From positions 496,001 through 560,000 of the forward strand of contig CAVVIK010000005.1 of the NCBI GenBank assembly GCA_963748315.1: DNA of 64,000 bases. The letters run 5' to 3'. Origin of the DNA: DASPHG01 sp963748315 (GTDB lineage: Bacteria; Actinomycetota; Thermoleophilia; Solirubrobacterales; Thermoleophilaceae). Positions 1-9,108 of the stretch are shown here, one piece after another. Under the pieces are notes generated by a model. It was not told the origin of the DNA. It did not search any database and saw nothing but the letters and a program-made list of their open reading frames with translations. A program made the translations under genes and the position numbers. Position 1 is the first letter of the stretch. The number at the start of each line of letters is the position of its first letter.

Positions 1-2
1 GC

Positions 3-599
3 CGCAACGACGTCGTGCTGAACACGCACGTCCAGGCGATCGTCGCGCTGATGGCCGCCGGTCGTGACGTCGCTGCGGAACTGGCCGCCCTGGAAGAAGT
101 GCTCGCGCCACGCGCTGAAGGCCGGGCAGGGGTCCGCGCCGCGAGCGCGATCGGGCTGGCGGAGACTGTGCGTGCCCGCGGCCCCCGTCGAGCTGTTCGG
201 CGCCGCATCCCGAAGGCGTACGCGCGTGCCGCGCGCACCGCCGCCGATCAGCGGGCGCTGCGCTTCCCCGGCGGCTGGCTCGCGCGCGACCTCTCGGGCC
301 GACGGGCACCGGGCCGCTACCTGACCGTGAACCTCGCCGACCTGGCGACGCTCGCGCGCCGCATGGAGGCCCCGCCCCCGTGGCTCACGAGCGCGCTGGC
401 CGACGGCCTCCGCTTCGCACAGCGCAGAGGCTTCTTCCGCGCCGAGATACGCGACGCGACGCCGATGTCGGTGCTGATCCCGGCGGTCCTCGAGGCGGCC
501 GGGGAGCACGACCGCGCCGCTCAAGCCGCCGCGGCATGCCGCGAAGCCGGCCTGGCCCCGCTCCCGGGATGGCCCGGGTATTCGGAGCCGAGCTACTAG
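3..599 (+). CDS. 3' fragment of an unrecognised gene
   Basis: The reading frame is open to the left window edge, so this is the C-terminal part of a longer gene. The GTG at 15 is an internal valine candidate, not a convincing start, because the residues before it (RNDV) continue the same frame. The visible ~198 residues are alanine/arginine-rich. The motif LNTHVQAIVALMAAG near the left edge resembles helical (alpha/alpha-toroid) carbohydrate-active proteins, but I cannot assign a family. There is no membrane segment or signal in the visible part. It lies upstream of a polysaccharide gene group on the same strand, so a role there is possible but only by position. Confidence 0.6.
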   Translation, partial: RNDVVLNTHVQAIVALMAAGRDVAAELAALEEVLAPRAEGRAGVRAASAIGLAETVRARGPRRAVRRRIPKAYARAARTAADQRALRFPGGWLARDLSGRRAPGRYLTVNLADLATLARRMEAPPPWLTSALADGLRFAQRRGFFRAEIRDATPMSVLIPAVLEAAGEHDRAAQAAAACREAGLAPLPGWPGYSEPSY

Positions 600-645
600 T
601 GCCTTGTCACATCTGAACCGATAGCGTGCCCGTGCAGGGGCGTCG

Positions 646-1680
646 ATGAAGTTCGATGTGGGCAAAGCGGGAGTGCTGATCACGTGCGCAGGGACTCTCC
701 TGCTGTGCTCGCCCGCGCACGCGGTTCCCGGGTCCTCCGGGCCCGCGACGCGAACGCCGTCGGTGACGCAGGAACGCCAGGCCCCGCCGCGGCCGTTCGC
801 GCCGACCTCGTTCTGGAACCAGCCGCTGCGCGCCGACGCCCCGCTCGACGCCCTCTCCGACGTGTACGCGGCGGACCTGCGACGCCAGGTGAGGCAGTGG
901 GGCACCTCGATCAACACCACCCGGTACGGGATCCCCGTCTACACGGTCCCGCCCGACCAGCCCACGGTCAGGGTCGCCCTGCCCAACCCCGTCCCGCCCC
1001 GTCGCGCAATGCTGCAGGCCGCGTGGGAGGAGGTGCCGCTGCCCGCGGGCGCGCGCCCCTCGCCCGACTCGGACGGCCGGCTCGTCGTGATGCAGCCGGC
1101 GACCGACACGATGTGGGAGTTCTGGCGCCTGCACAAACGGCTCTCCGGCTGGCATGCCGGGTGGGGCGGGCGCATGATCGGCGTGTCGACCAACATCGGC
1201 ACGTACACCGATCCGCCCGGCTGGGGCGCGAGCGCTACCGGCATCCCGATTCTCGGCGGCCTGATGCGGATCGACGAGCTGCGCGAGCGGCGGATCGACC
1301 ACGGCCTGGCGTTGACCATCCCCGAGGCGAGGGCGCGCGTGTATTCCTGGCCGGCGTCGCGCACCGACGGCCAGGTCGAGAGCCCGACGGCGATCCCACA
1401 GGGCACGCGCTTCCGGCTCGACCCCGATCTGGACGTCTCGAAGCTCGACGTGCACCCGCTCGTGCGCGCGATGGCGCGGGCCGCGCAGCGCTACGGGCTC
1501 GTCGTTCGCGACCGCGGTGGCGGAGTCGGCTTCTACGGCGAGGATCCCGGGCCGCTCGGGTTCGATCCCTACTCCGGGTTCGGCGGCATCTTCGGAGGTC
1601 GGACCCCCTCGTCGCTCATGCGCGAGTTTCCGTGGGGCCGCCTCCAGGCGCTCAAGACGGATCTGCGGGTCGAGCCTTAG
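646..1680 (+). CDS. Conserved secreted protein with FWNQPL motif
   Basis: A 344-residue exported protein. A short basic N-terminus is followed by a hydrophobic core (residues ~7-25) and an AHA-V cleavage-like site. After a Pro/Arg linker comes TSFWNQPLRADAPLD (around residue 55), then a compact domain rich in Trp, Gly and Tyr with a catalytic-looking but unassigned GWHAGWGGRMIG stretch (~residue 170). I recognise the general type as a secreted hypothetical common in Thermoleophilia but know no function. An AGGGG Shine-Dalgarno lies 5 bases before the ATG. It is the first complete gene of the polysaccharide region, so it may act on a cell-surface glycan; that is inference. Confidence 0.75.
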   Translation: MKFDVGKAGVLITCAGTLLLCSPAHAVPGSSGPATRTPSVTQERQAPPRPFAPTSFWNQPLRADAPLDALSDVYAADLRRQVRQWGTSINTTRYGIPVYTVPPDQPTVRVALPNPVPPRRAMLQAAWEEVPLPAGARPSPDSDGRLVVMQPATDTMWEFWRLHKRLSGWHAGWGGRMIGVSTNIGTYTDPPGWGASATGIPILGGLMRIDELRERRIDHGLALTIPEARARVYSWPASRTDGQVESPTAIPQGTRFRLDPDLDVSKLDVHPLVRAMARAAQRYGLVVRDRGGGVGFYGEDPGPLGFDPYSGFGGIFGGRTPSSLMREFPWGRLQALKTDLRVEP

Positions 1681-1681
1681 T

Positions 1682-1687
1682 TAGGCT
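1682..1687 (+). promoter_or_regulatory. -10 element TAGGCT, leaderless-type start
   Basis: TAGGCT lies 8 bases before the ATG at 1696 and two bases after the stop codon of the preceding gene. The distance puts the transcription start at or next to the start codon, and no Shine-Dalgarno precedes the ATG. Confidence 0.45.
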
Positions 1688-1695
1688 CGCCTCCG

Positions 1696-2496
1696 ATGAG
1701 GAAGGCCGCCCTTGCAAACCGCGCGCGGCGGCTCCTCGTCGGCGTTGTGCCGAAGAAGCGGCGGACGCAGGCTCAGCGGCTGTACCGGCCGCTCGTCGCC
1801 CAGGCCTACCGCGGCGATGAGGTGGAGTGCCCGATCTGCGGTGGCCGGTTTAGGAAGTTCCTCAAGAAGCACGCCGCCTCGGGGCGGCCGAGGGAGAACG
1901 CGCGCTGCGCGCGCTGCGGCTCGCTCGAGCGGCACCGGCTCCTGTGGCTGTACCTGCGCGACGGAACCGACCTGCTGAGCCGGCCCGCGCGCCTGCTCCA
2001 CTTCGCGCCCGAGCCAGGGATCGCCGAGAAGCTGGAGGAGCTACCCGGGTGTGACTATCTGAGCGCCGACCTGGACTCCCCGCCGGCGATGGTCCGCATG
2101 GACGTCCAGGACATCCCCGCCGACGACGGCAGCTTCGACGCCGTGATCTGCAACCACGTGCTCGAGCACGTGCCGGACGACCGGCGGGCGATGCGCGAGA
2201 TTCGGCGTGTGCTCAAGCCGGGCGGCTGGGCGATCCTCGGCGTTCCGCTGCAGCGCAGGCGAGCAACCAGCTTCGAGGATCCCGCGATCACCTCTCCCGA
2301 GGAGCGCGAGCAGGTCTACGGCCAGTTCGATCACGTGCGCGTCTACGGCCGCGACTACCCGGACCGCTTGAGGGAGTGCGGCTTCGAGGTCGAGATGGTC
2401 AAGTACGCCGAAAATCTCGGGGCGGAAGGGGCCCGGCGTTATGGGCTGGTCGCCGACGCGGCCATCCCCGTCTGCCGCCCGGAGCCGGTTGCGTGA
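1696..2496 (+). CDS. Zinc-ribbon SAM-dependent methyltransferase
   Basis: A 266-residue class I methyltransferase (Methyltransf_11 type). The N-terminus carries two CxxC pairs (C45/C48 and C71/C74), a small zinc ribbon. The Rossmann part follows from ~residue 95, with DVQDIPADDGSFDAVICNH (~135-155) and EHVPDD, the usual motif IV region where FDAVI sits at the end of strand 4. The C-terminal part (RVYGRDYPDRLRECGF) is typical of methyltransferases found in glycan clusters. The substrate is unknown; methylation of a sugar of the surface polysaccharide is the likely role from context. The start follows a TAGGCT hexamer. Family certain, substrate not. Confidence 0.8.
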   Translation: MRKAALANRARRLLVGVVPKKRRTQAQRLYRPLVAQAYRGDEVECPICGGRFRKFLKKHAASGRPRENARCARCGSLERHRLLWLYLRDGTDLLSRPARLLHFAPEPGIAEKLEELPGCDYLSADLDSPPAMVRMDVQDIPADDGSFDAVICNHVLEHVPDDRRAMREIRRVLKPGGWAILGVPLQRRRATSFEDPAITSPEEREQVYGQFDHVRVYGRDYPDRLRECGFEVEMVKYAENLGAEGARRYGLVADAAIPVCRPEPVA

Positions 2497-2650
2497 GGCC
2501 GCCAACCCGGCGCGCGCGTGCCGGGGCGCATGGCATCCTTACGCCGCTGTGAGCACTCGCAGACGGTTTGGACGCCGAGCAGCTGCCCCCCCTCCGCCAG
2601 CCACGGACGGCCATCTCGAGCAGCCCCGGATCACTCCACCTGACACTGCG

Positions 2651-3466
2651 ATGCAGCCCCCTCCTCAGACGCCGCAATTTCGCGGGCCGCTCGAGAGCGC
2701 GTTTCGCCACCGCAGCTTGGTCATCCTGCCCGTGCTGGCGCTCGTGGCCCTCGGCGCGGTGATCGGCCTCCTCCGCGAGCCCGACTACGAGGCCGAGGCG
2801 CGGGTCAGCGTCGGCCGCGTCGACGCGCCGGTCTACACGCTGGACGAGCTCTTGATCGCGAACACGACCCTCGCCCGAAACTACGCGCGCCTCGTCGGAG
2901 CCGAGCCCGTGGTCGAGCCCGCCGCCGGCTCGGTCGGGATCGACGTCTCAGACGCGCGCGACGACGTGAGCGGCTCTCCCCTGCCCGGCAGCAGCCTCAT
3001 CAGCGTGGAGGCGAAGGGCGACTCGGAGGCGGAGGCCGTTGCGCTCGCCAACGCCACCGCGCAAGCGCTGATCGAGTACGTCGAGGACCTGAACCGGCGA
3101 CAGGAGTCCGGCAGCCTCCTGAATCGCTTCCGCCGCGCGGCACGTGAGTTCGACGCGGCCCGGCGCCGGCTGCAGCGGCTGCAGCGCCAGGATGCCGGCG
3201 CGGCGGCAATCGATCGCGCGCGGCTCGACTTCTTCACGCAGCAGGCGCGCACGGAGGCCATCCGCATCCAGTACCGCAACAACGAGGGCGGCCTTCCGCC
3301 CAAGGGCCTGCTGCAGCTGGCACTGCCGGCGGCCGACGCGGACTCCGACCGCTGGACGGTCCTCCAGCAGCTCATGCTGATCGGCTTGGGCGCAGGGCTC
3401 GTGTTGGGCCTCGGGCTCGCGCTCGTGCGCGAGAACCGAGCGCTGCTCTCGCGCGCCAGGGCGTGA
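2651..3466 (+). CDS. Wzz-type polysaccharide chain-length/co-polymerase protein
   Basis: An inner-membrane protein that sets polysaccharide chain length (Wzz/YveK type, no kinase domain). There are two membrane segments: one soon after the N-terminus (VILPVLALVALGAVIGLL) and one at the C-terminus (LMLIGLGAGLVLGLGLAL), enclosing an extracytoplasmic domain with a helical, coiled-coil-like stretch rich in Arg/Ala/Gln (RRAAREFDAARRRLQRLQRQ). I take ATG 2651. A GTG at 2549 in the same frame, adding a Pro/Arg-rich 34-residue extension, is the alternative; neither has a strong ribosome site. The stop overlaps the next GTG by GTGA, so the downstream ligase-like gene is translationally coupled, as expected for a polymer-export operon. 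Confidence 0.75.
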   Translation: MQPPPQTPQFRGPLESAFRHRSLVILPVLALVALGAVIGLLREPDYEAEARVSVGRVDAPVYTLDELLIANTTLARNYARLVGAEPVVEPAAGSVGIDVSDARDDVSGSPLPGSSLISVEAKGDSEAEAVALANATAQALIEYVEDLNRRQESGSLLNRFRRAAREFDAARRRLQRLQRQDAGAAAIDRARLDFFTQQARTEAIRIQYRNNEGGLPPKGLLQLALPAADADSDRWTVLQQLMLIGLGAGLVLGLGLALVRENRALLSRARA

Positions 3467-4858
3467 CCCTCCAGCGCCTGCCGGCGGGCGCGGTCTACGC
3501 GCTGGCCGTGCTCGGACTGCTGCTCGCGGCCGTGGCCGGCGCCGTCCACGCCGGGAACGGCGACCCCGCCGAGGCGTTCGGGGGCGCCGCCGCGGGCATG
3601 GCCGGCCTGGTCATCGTGATCGCGTCGCTGCTCGCCCGGCCGGCGTGGCCGCTCAGCCTCGGGCTCGCGTTTGCCGCCTTCTCCGGCCACTGGGGCGACA
3701 TGAGCATCCCGGTCCCGCTCGACCGGATCCTCATCCTGTCCGGCATCGGGTCGGCGCTCGTCCGCAAGTGGCACGAGGAGAAAGGGCTCCACACCCGGCC
3801 GATCGACTGGCTGCTCGTCGTCGTCGGCGGCTACGCCATCTGCTCGGCGGTGATCGCGGGCACGATCGACGAGTCGAGCCCCCGGTTCAACCTGCTCGAC
3901 CGCTTCAGCCTGATCGCGTTCGTCGCGTTCTACGTCGCGCCGTTCGCCTTCCGCGAGATGCGCGACCGCCAGATCCTGCTCGGAGCGCTCGTCACGCTCG
4001 GCGGCTATCTCGGGCTCACCGCGCTGATCGAGACCACCGGGCCGCGCGGCATTCTGCTGCCGCGCTACATCGACGACCCGTTCGTCGGAACCCACTTCGA
4101 CCGCGCGCGCGGACCGTTCGCGGAGGCGGCCGCGAACGGCATGATCCTGTACGCGTGCGCGATCGCCGCGGTCATCGCGGCGATCCAGTGGCGCGACCGC
4201 CGCCTCAAGGGGATCGCGATCGCGGTCGCCGGCCTGTGCATGCTCGGGACCCTGCTGACCGTCACCAGGGCGATCTGGATCGGCACGATCGCGGGGACGA
4301 TCATCGCGCTGCTCGCGGCGCGCGAGACCCGGCGCGTTCATGGCCGCGGCCGTCGTCGGCGGCGCGGCCGTCGTGTTGGTCGCGTTCGCGACGATCCCCG
4401 GCCTCCAGGCGCAGGCGGAGGAGCGGAGCGAGAACGACCGGCCGGTCTGGGCACGCCAGAACTCGAATGCAGCGGCGCTGCGCATGCTCGAGGAGAAGCC
4501 GACGTTCGGGTTCGGCTGGGGCACCTACCGAACGGAGAGCCCGAACTTCTACCGGCAGGCCGACGACTACCCGCTCGTGTTCATCCGCGACGTGCACAAC
4601 CTCTATCTGGGCAACGCCGTCGAGCTCGGGCTCCTGGGTGCCGGTCTGTGGCTGTTCGCCTTGGTGTGGGCGATCGGCGGCGGCATCACGATGAGAGGCC
4701 CGCCCGACCTGCGCCCGTGGAAGATCGGGCTGCTCGGCATGACGTGCATGTACGTCGTGGTCGGGAGCACCACGCCGCTCTCGTTCACCCTGCCGACGCT
4801 GCTCCTATGGTCGTGGGCGGGCATCTGCTGGATCCAGCGTCCCGCGCGGCAGTCCTGA
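3463..4858 (+). pseudogene. O-antigen ligase/polymerase-like membrane protein, frame broken near 4336
   Basis: A multi-pass membrane protein of the O-antigen ligase (Wzy_C) superfamily, which joins or polymerises lipid-linked polysaccharide at the outer face of the membrane. The first ~290 codons (from GTG 3463) give about eight hydrophobic segments ending at AARETRR. The remainder continues in another frame from TTC/ATG at 4337-4340 (FMAAAVVGG...), with the large loop (FGWGTYRTESPN, DVHNLYLGNAVELG) and last membrane helices, stopping at 4858. Skipping one base around 4336 restores one ~465-residue protein. Either a one-base insertion inactivated it or the base is a read error. The start overlaps the preceding stop (GTGA). 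Confidence 0.7.
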
Positions 4859-6106
4859 ATGCACGCCCAGACGCCCACCCGGATCGCGTACCTGGTCGGC
4901 CGCTATCCCAAGATCTCGCACACGTTCATCCTGCGCGAGGTCCGGGCGCTCCGGGAACTCGGCGTGGAGGTCGACACTTTCGCGATCTGGCCGACGCCCG
5001 CCGACGAGCTCCTGGCCGACGCCGACCGGGAGGAGGCGGCGCGCACGTTCACCATGCTCCCGCTCCGAGTCGGGCTGCTCGTGCGCAGCCACCTGGCCGC
5101 GCTGGCGGCCTCACCCGCCGGGTACGTGCGGATGGCCGCCCATGCTCTGCGCACCTCCCGGCCCGGGCTGCGTGGGAGGTTCCTCGCGGCGACGTGGGTG
5201 GCCGAAGCGCCGATCCTGTGGCGCGAGCTCCGCAAGCGCGGCATCCGGCACGTTCACGCCCACCTGACCGGCACGGCCCCGGCCGTCGCGATGCTCGCCA
5301 CCGAGTTCGCGGGTAGCGCCGACAGCGGCGGCGGGCACACGTGGAGCCTCACCGTCCACGGGCCGTCCGAGTTCTACGACGTCCTCAACCAGGCGGTGGC
5401 CGAGAAGGTCCGGCACGCGGACTTCGCCGTCGCGATCAGCGACTTCGGCCGCAGCCAGCTGATGGGCCTGGTCGGCGAGGAGCACTGGGACAAGCTCCAC
5501 GTCGTCCACTGCGGGGTGTTCCCGGCCGCGTACGAGCCCGTGTCCCGCGACGGCCGCTCGGGCGGCGTGCGGATCGTGACCGTCGGCCGGCTCGCCCCCG
5601 TGAAGGGTCACGCGCTGCTCCTCGAGGCCGTGCGCGAGCTGCGCGGCCGCGGCACCGACGCCCACCTGACGATCATCGGGGACGGCCCGAAGCGGGAGGA
5701 GCTCGAGCGCCGTGCGGACGAGCTCGGTGTCGTGGACCTGGTCACGTTCACGGGCGCCGTCGGACAGGACGAGATCACGCGCCATTACGGCGGTGCGGAC
5801 CTGTATGCGCACGCCAGCTTCGCGGAGGGCCTGCCCGTCGTCGTGATGGAGGCGATGGCGCACGGGCTCCCGGTCGTCGCAGCGGGCGTGATGGGCGTCG
5901 GCGAGATCGTCGTCGACGGTGAGAACGGCCTCGTGGTCAGGCCCGGGCGGGTCGACGAGCTCGTGGCTGCGATCGAACGCCTGGCCGGCGACCAGGACGC
6001 ATCCCGGCGCATGGGCGAGGCGGGGCGCCGCCTGGTCGAGCGGGAGTTCGACGTGCGCGAGAGCGCCGCTCGCCTGGCCGAGCTGTTCGCCCGCTACGCG
6101 GCGTAG
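4859..6106 (+). CDS. GT4-family glycosyltransferase
   Basis: A 415-residue GT-B fold retaining glycosyltransferase (GT4, Glycos_transf_1), cytoplasmic, adding a sugar from a nucleotide donor to the growing glycan. The N-terminal acceptor domain starts RIAYLVGRYPKISHTFI, a form common in exopolysaccharide transferases. The C-terminal donor domain has VGRLAPVKGH (~residue 240), GDGPKREELE, and the E-x7-E element EGLPVVVME with SFA before it (~residues 322-331). The ATG follows the preceding stop directly (TGA-ATG). Its 3' end overlaps the convergent Alg13-like gene by 13 bases. The exact sugar cannot be told from sequence. Confidence 0.85.
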   Translation: MHAQTPTRIAYLVGRYPKISHTFILREVRALRELGVEVDTFAIWPTPADELLADADREEAARTFTMLPLRVGLLVRSHLAALAASPAGYVRMAAHALRTSRPGLRGRFLAATWVAEAPILWRELRKRGIRHVHAHLTGTAPAVAMLATEFAGSADSGGGHTWSLTVHGPSEFYDVLNQAVAEKVRHADFAVAISDFGRSQLMGLVGEEHWDKLHVVHCGVFPAAYEPVSRDGRSGGVRIVTVGRLAPVKGHALLLEAVRELRGRGTDAHLTIIGDGPKREELERRADELGVVDLVTFTGAVGQDEITRHYGGADLYAHASFAEGLPVVVMEAMAHGLPVVAAGVMGVGEIVVDGENGLVVRPGRVDELVAAIERLAGDQDASRRMGEAGRRLVEREFDVRESAARLAELFARYAA

Positions 6107-6555
6107 AGCGCCTGCCGCACGGCGTCGTGCAGCGGGCCCGGCTCGGGCGGGCGCGCCTCGGTCGGTGCGGGCGCGTCGGCCACGAGATGCGGCAGGTCCT
6201 CGACGTCCCAGACCGGGATCACCCTGTGACGGTCGGCCAGTGCGCGCGTCAGGCCGACCTGGTGATCATCCACGTGCTCGCCGTGCCTGTGCAGCCGCGG
6301 CACGACGAGCGGCGTGCGGCCGCCTCGCAGGCACAGGAGGATGCTCCCGACGCCCGCGTGCGTGATGACGACCCGTGCGCTCCGGATCTGCTCGACCATC
6401 TCTGCGAACGGGAGGAAGTCCACGTTCCGGGCCGCAGCCGGGGACGGCCGCGAATGTCCGTGCTGCACGACGAGCTCCTCGGCGGGAAGCCCTCCCAGGG
6501 CGTCGACGAGGCGCGGGAACGGATCGTGATGGGTGCCGAGCGTCACGAAGATCAC
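6094..6555 (-). CDS. Alg13-like glycosyltransferase catalytic subunit (GT28 C-terminal)
   Basis: A 153-residue protein of the Glyco_tran_28_C family, equivalent to the donor-binding half of MurG or to Alg13/EpsF. It starts VIFVTLGTHHDPF, the standard opening, and contains THAGVGSILLCLRGGRTPLVVPR (residues ~65-87), the UDP-sugar binding region with the GG/P turn, then HGEHVDDHQ. Such subunits are inactive alone and need the membrane-bound Alg14-like partner, encoded immediately upstream. Start chosen at GTG 6555 because it overlaps the partner's TGA (GTGA) and fits homologue length. It lies in the polysaccharide region, on the strand opposite to its neighbours. Confidence 0.8.
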   Translation of the reverse strand: MIFVTLGTHHDPFPRLVDALGGLPAEELVVQHGHSRPSPAAARNVDFLPFAEMVEQIRSARVVITHAGVGSILLCLRGGRTPLVVPRLHRHGEHVDDHQVGLTRALADRHRVIPVWDVEDLPHLVADAPAPTEARPPEPGPLHDAVRQALYAA

Positions 6556-7007
6556 AGGAGGCTCCCCGCGTGTCGCGCGCGCCGGCGGGTCGCGGCCGCC
6601 GCCGGCCACTGGGCGAAGAACTCGTTGGCCAGCGGGTAGACCATGCGCCCGCTCATCGACAGCTCGTCGATCCGCGTCAGGCTCTCCACGTACACGCACC
6701 GGCAGCCGCGCAGGCGCCCGGCCAGGAAGAACGGAACCGCCAGGCCGGCGCCCGTCGACAGGATCACGTCCGGCCGCCGCGCTTTGACGATGCGCCACGC
6801 GAGGCGCAGGTTGCGGAACAGGTTCGCAGCGCTTCGGTTGGTCGGTCCGAACCCGCGGACGACGTCCTTCCCGTCGAGCAGATAGTCGACGTCCGCGCCG
6901 GGGAGAGTCACCCAGGTGGTCTCGAACTCGCGCCAGCTCGGCTCGAGCGACAGCATCTGAATGAGGTGACCGCCCGGCGAGCAGACCAGTAACGCGCGGC
7001 GCGCCAT
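6552..7007 (-). CDS. Alg14-like membrane-anchoring/acceptor subunit of a split glycosyltransferase
   Basis: A 151-residue Alg14-family protein (acceptor-binding half of a MurG-like enzyme; EpsE in lactic bacteria). It opens RALLVCSPGGHLIQML, the family's SxGGH motif, and has DVILSTGAGLAVPFFLAGRL (~residues 88-107) and YVESLTRIDELSMSGR. It recruits the Alg13-like subunit to the membrane to transfer a sugar to a lipid-linked acceptor. The C-terminal tail is Arg/Ala-rich. The ATG lies only 28 bases from the divergent GT2 gene, and the two share a back-to-back promoter region. The order Alg14-Alg13 with 4-base overlap shows joint translation. Confidence 0.8.
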   Translation of the reverse strand: MARRALLVCSPGGHLIQMLSLEPSWREFETTWVTLPGADVDYLLDGKDVVRGFGPTNRSAANLFRNLRLAWRIVKARRPDVILSTGAGLAVPFFLAGRLRGCRCVYVESLTRIDELSMSGRMVYPLANEFFAQWPAAAATRRRARHAGSLL

Positions 7008-7035
7008 ACGGGCCAGACGTTAGCCTCGTGCCGCG
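7008..7035. promoter_or_regulatory. Overlapping divergent -10 elements in a 28-bp intergenic region
   Basis: On the + strand TAGCCT (7021-7026) lies 9 bases before ATG 7036. On the - strand TAACGT (read 7022 to 7017) lies 9 bases before ATG 7007. The two hexamers share the bases at 7021-7022, so polymerase binding to one direction should exclude the other. Both genes would be transcribed with essentially no leader. Confidence 0.4.
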
Positions 7036-7929
7036 ATGAGGCTCGCCGTGGTCGTGCCGTTCCTGAACGAGGAGGGCTATCTCGAGCGCACGCTCGCGTC
7101 GATCGCCGGGCAGACGCATCCACCCGAGCGGCTCGTGCTCGTCGACGACGGCTCGACCGACGGCTCGGCCGCCATCGCCCGGAAGTTCGCGGACGACCAC
7201 GCCTGGGCCGAGGTCATGACGCTGTCGCCGCGGCCGCCGGCGCGCGACCGGCTCGCGCGCGCGCACGTCGTCCGCGCCTTCTCCGCCGGCGTCGGCCGCA
7301 TCGGGAGCGACGCTGACGTCATCGCGAAGCTCGACGCCGACATCGACTTCCCCCCCGCCACCTTCGCGACGCTGCTCGCCGAGCTCGAGGCAGATGATCG
7401 CCTCGGCATCGCCGGCGCGTTCTTGAGCTGGGAGCAGGACGGGCAGGTCGTGCGCGAGCGCCCGCCCGCCGAGCACGTCCGCGGGGCGACGAAGTTCTAC
7501 CGCCGCGAGTGCTTCGACGAGATCACCCCCCTCTCCGAGATGCTCGGCTGGGACACGATCGACGAGGCGAAGGCGCGGCTCGCCGGCTGGACCGTGCGGA
7601 GCTTTGCGATCCCCGGCGGCGACCCGCTCCATCTGCGGACCACCGGCTCGCACGACGGCCTCGTCCGCGGCTTCAGCCGCCACGGCCTGTGCGCATGGAA
7701 CTACGGGGCGCACCCGCTCGCGGTCGCACTCGGCGCCGTCGCACGGATGCCCGAGCGGCCGCGGGTGCTCGGCGGGCTTGCCTACTTCGGCGGGTGGCTC
7801 GGGGCCGGGCTGCGGCGACTGCCGCGCGCGGAGCCCGAGGTGCGGCGCGAGATGCGCCGCTCGCAACTCGAGCGCATCAGGAGGGAGGCCCGTCAGCGAC
7901 TGGGCCGCCGGGACCCGTGCGCGTCCTGA
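7036..7929 (+). CDS. GT2-family glycosyltransferase
   Basis: A 297-residue inverting GT-A glycosyltransferase (GT2). The N-terminal fold shows VVVPFLNEEGYLERTL, the UDP-contacting DDGSTDGS (~residues 38-45), and the metal-binding DxD as KLDADIDFPPATF (~residue 97), followed by the acceptor region with ED/W elements (MLGWDTIDEAKARLAGW). The C-terminal ~60 residues are Arg-rich with no clear membrane span. It probably adds a sugar to the surface glycan. The 3' end overlaps the next GTG (7917) by 13 bases, so the following GT4 gene is in the same transcript. Confidence 0.85.
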   Translation: MRLAVVVPFLNEEGYLERTLASIAGQTHPPERLVLVDDGSTDGSAAIARKFADDHAWAEVMTLSPRPPARDRLARAHVVRAFSAGVGRIGSDADVIAKLDADIDFPPATFATLLAELEADDRLGIAGAFLSWEQDGQVVRERPPAEHVRGATKFYRRECFDEITPLSEMLGWDTIDEAKARLAGWTVRSFAIPGGDPLHLRTTGSHDGLVRGFSRHGLCAWNYGAHPLAVALGAVARMPERPRVLGGLAYFGGWLGAGLRRLPRAEPEVRREMRRSQLERIRREARQRLGRRDPCAS

Positions 7930-9099
7930 CCGTCGGGAACAGCTTTCCGCCCCACGATCAAGGGGGCGGCTACGAAGCCGTGTGGGCGGGCGCCGTTCGC
8001 CACCTCGAGGCCCACGGGCACGAGGTGCGCGTCCTGACGGTCGAGCGCGCGGGCGGCGAGGCGCTTCCAGAGATCGCCAACACCCACCGCGACCTGCGCT
8101 GGTACTGGCGCGACCACGCGTTCCCCCCGACGTCCGTGCGCGAGTGCCTCGCGATCGAGCGGCACAACGTCGCGGAGCTGGAACGCCACGTGGCCGACTT
8201 CGACCCCGACGTCGTCTCGTGGTGGTCGATGGGCGGCCTCAGCATGTCGCTCGTCGAGGTCGGGCGCCGCCTCGGACTTCCCGCCGTCGCCTTCGTCCAC
8301 GACGACTGGCTCGACTACGGGCCCCGCGTCGACGCGTGGCACAGGCGCGCGCGCCGCCGCCGGTTCCCGCCCGTCGTGCTCGACCGGCTCCTGGGCGTGC
8401 CGGGCCGCGTGCATTTCGGCGCGGCCGCCCACTACGCGTTCGTGAGCGGGACCACCCGCGCGCACGCCTTGAAGCGCCTCGACCTGCCGGACACGTCCGT
8501 GCTCACGTCCGGCATCGCGCCCGTGTTCGCCCCGGCAACCGAGCGGGAGTGGCAGGGCCGGCTCCTTGTACGTCGGCCGCATCGACCCGCGCAAGGGCGT
8601 GGCAAGCGCGGTCGAGGCGCTCGCTCACCTGCCCGAGATGACGCTCCGGATCGTCGGCACGGGAGCGCCGGATGCCGTCGCGGAGCTCGAGCAGCACGCC
8701 GCGTCGCTCGGCGTCGCCGACCGGGTCGACTTCGCGGGCCAGGTCACCGCCGAGCGCCTTCCGGCCGAGTACGCCGGCGCGGACGCGGTCGTGTTCCCGG
8801 TCCTCTGGTCGGAGCCGTGGGGGCTCGTACCGCTCGAGGCGATGGCGACCGGCCGCCCGGTGGTTGCGACCGGACGCGGCGGCTCAGGCGAGTACCTGGT
8901 GGACGGTGTGAACGCGCTCCTGTACCCCGCTGGAGACGCGACGGAACTGGCCGACCGCGTGCGGAGGCTCGCCGGGGATCCCGCCCTCCGCGGCTCGCTC
9001 AGGCAGGCCGGGCTGGAGACGGCCCCGCACCACACCGCGGAGCGCTTCAACGACGGCGTCGAGGCCGCGCTCAGAGACCGCGCCGGCCGAGCATCTTGA
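7917..9099 (+). pseudogene. GT4-family glycosyltransferase, frame broken near 8565
   Basis: A GT-B glycosyltransferase (GT4). The N-terminal domain runs from GTG 7917 (VRVLTVGNSFPPHDQGGGYE, with the glycine loop) to GRLL at 8567. The donor domain continues in another frame from TTG 8566 (YVGRIDPRKGVASAVEAL, GQVTAERLPAEYAGADAVV, then the E-x7-E element in WSEPWGLVPLEAMATGRP) to the stop at 9099. Dropping one C of CTCCTTG at about 8562-8568 gives one uninterrupted ~393-residue protein. Both halves are well conserved, so the break is recent or a read error. Start chosen at 7917 because it begins at the Rossmann strand and overlaps the preceding gene. Confidence 0.75.
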
Positions 9100-9108
9100 G
9101 GTCTACCG

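Noticed and set aside
4859..5316. Continuation of the O-antigen-ligase frame past 4858
   Set aside because: After the frame break the frame reads as low-complexity Arg-rich sequence; the homologous continuation is in another frame and ends at 4858.
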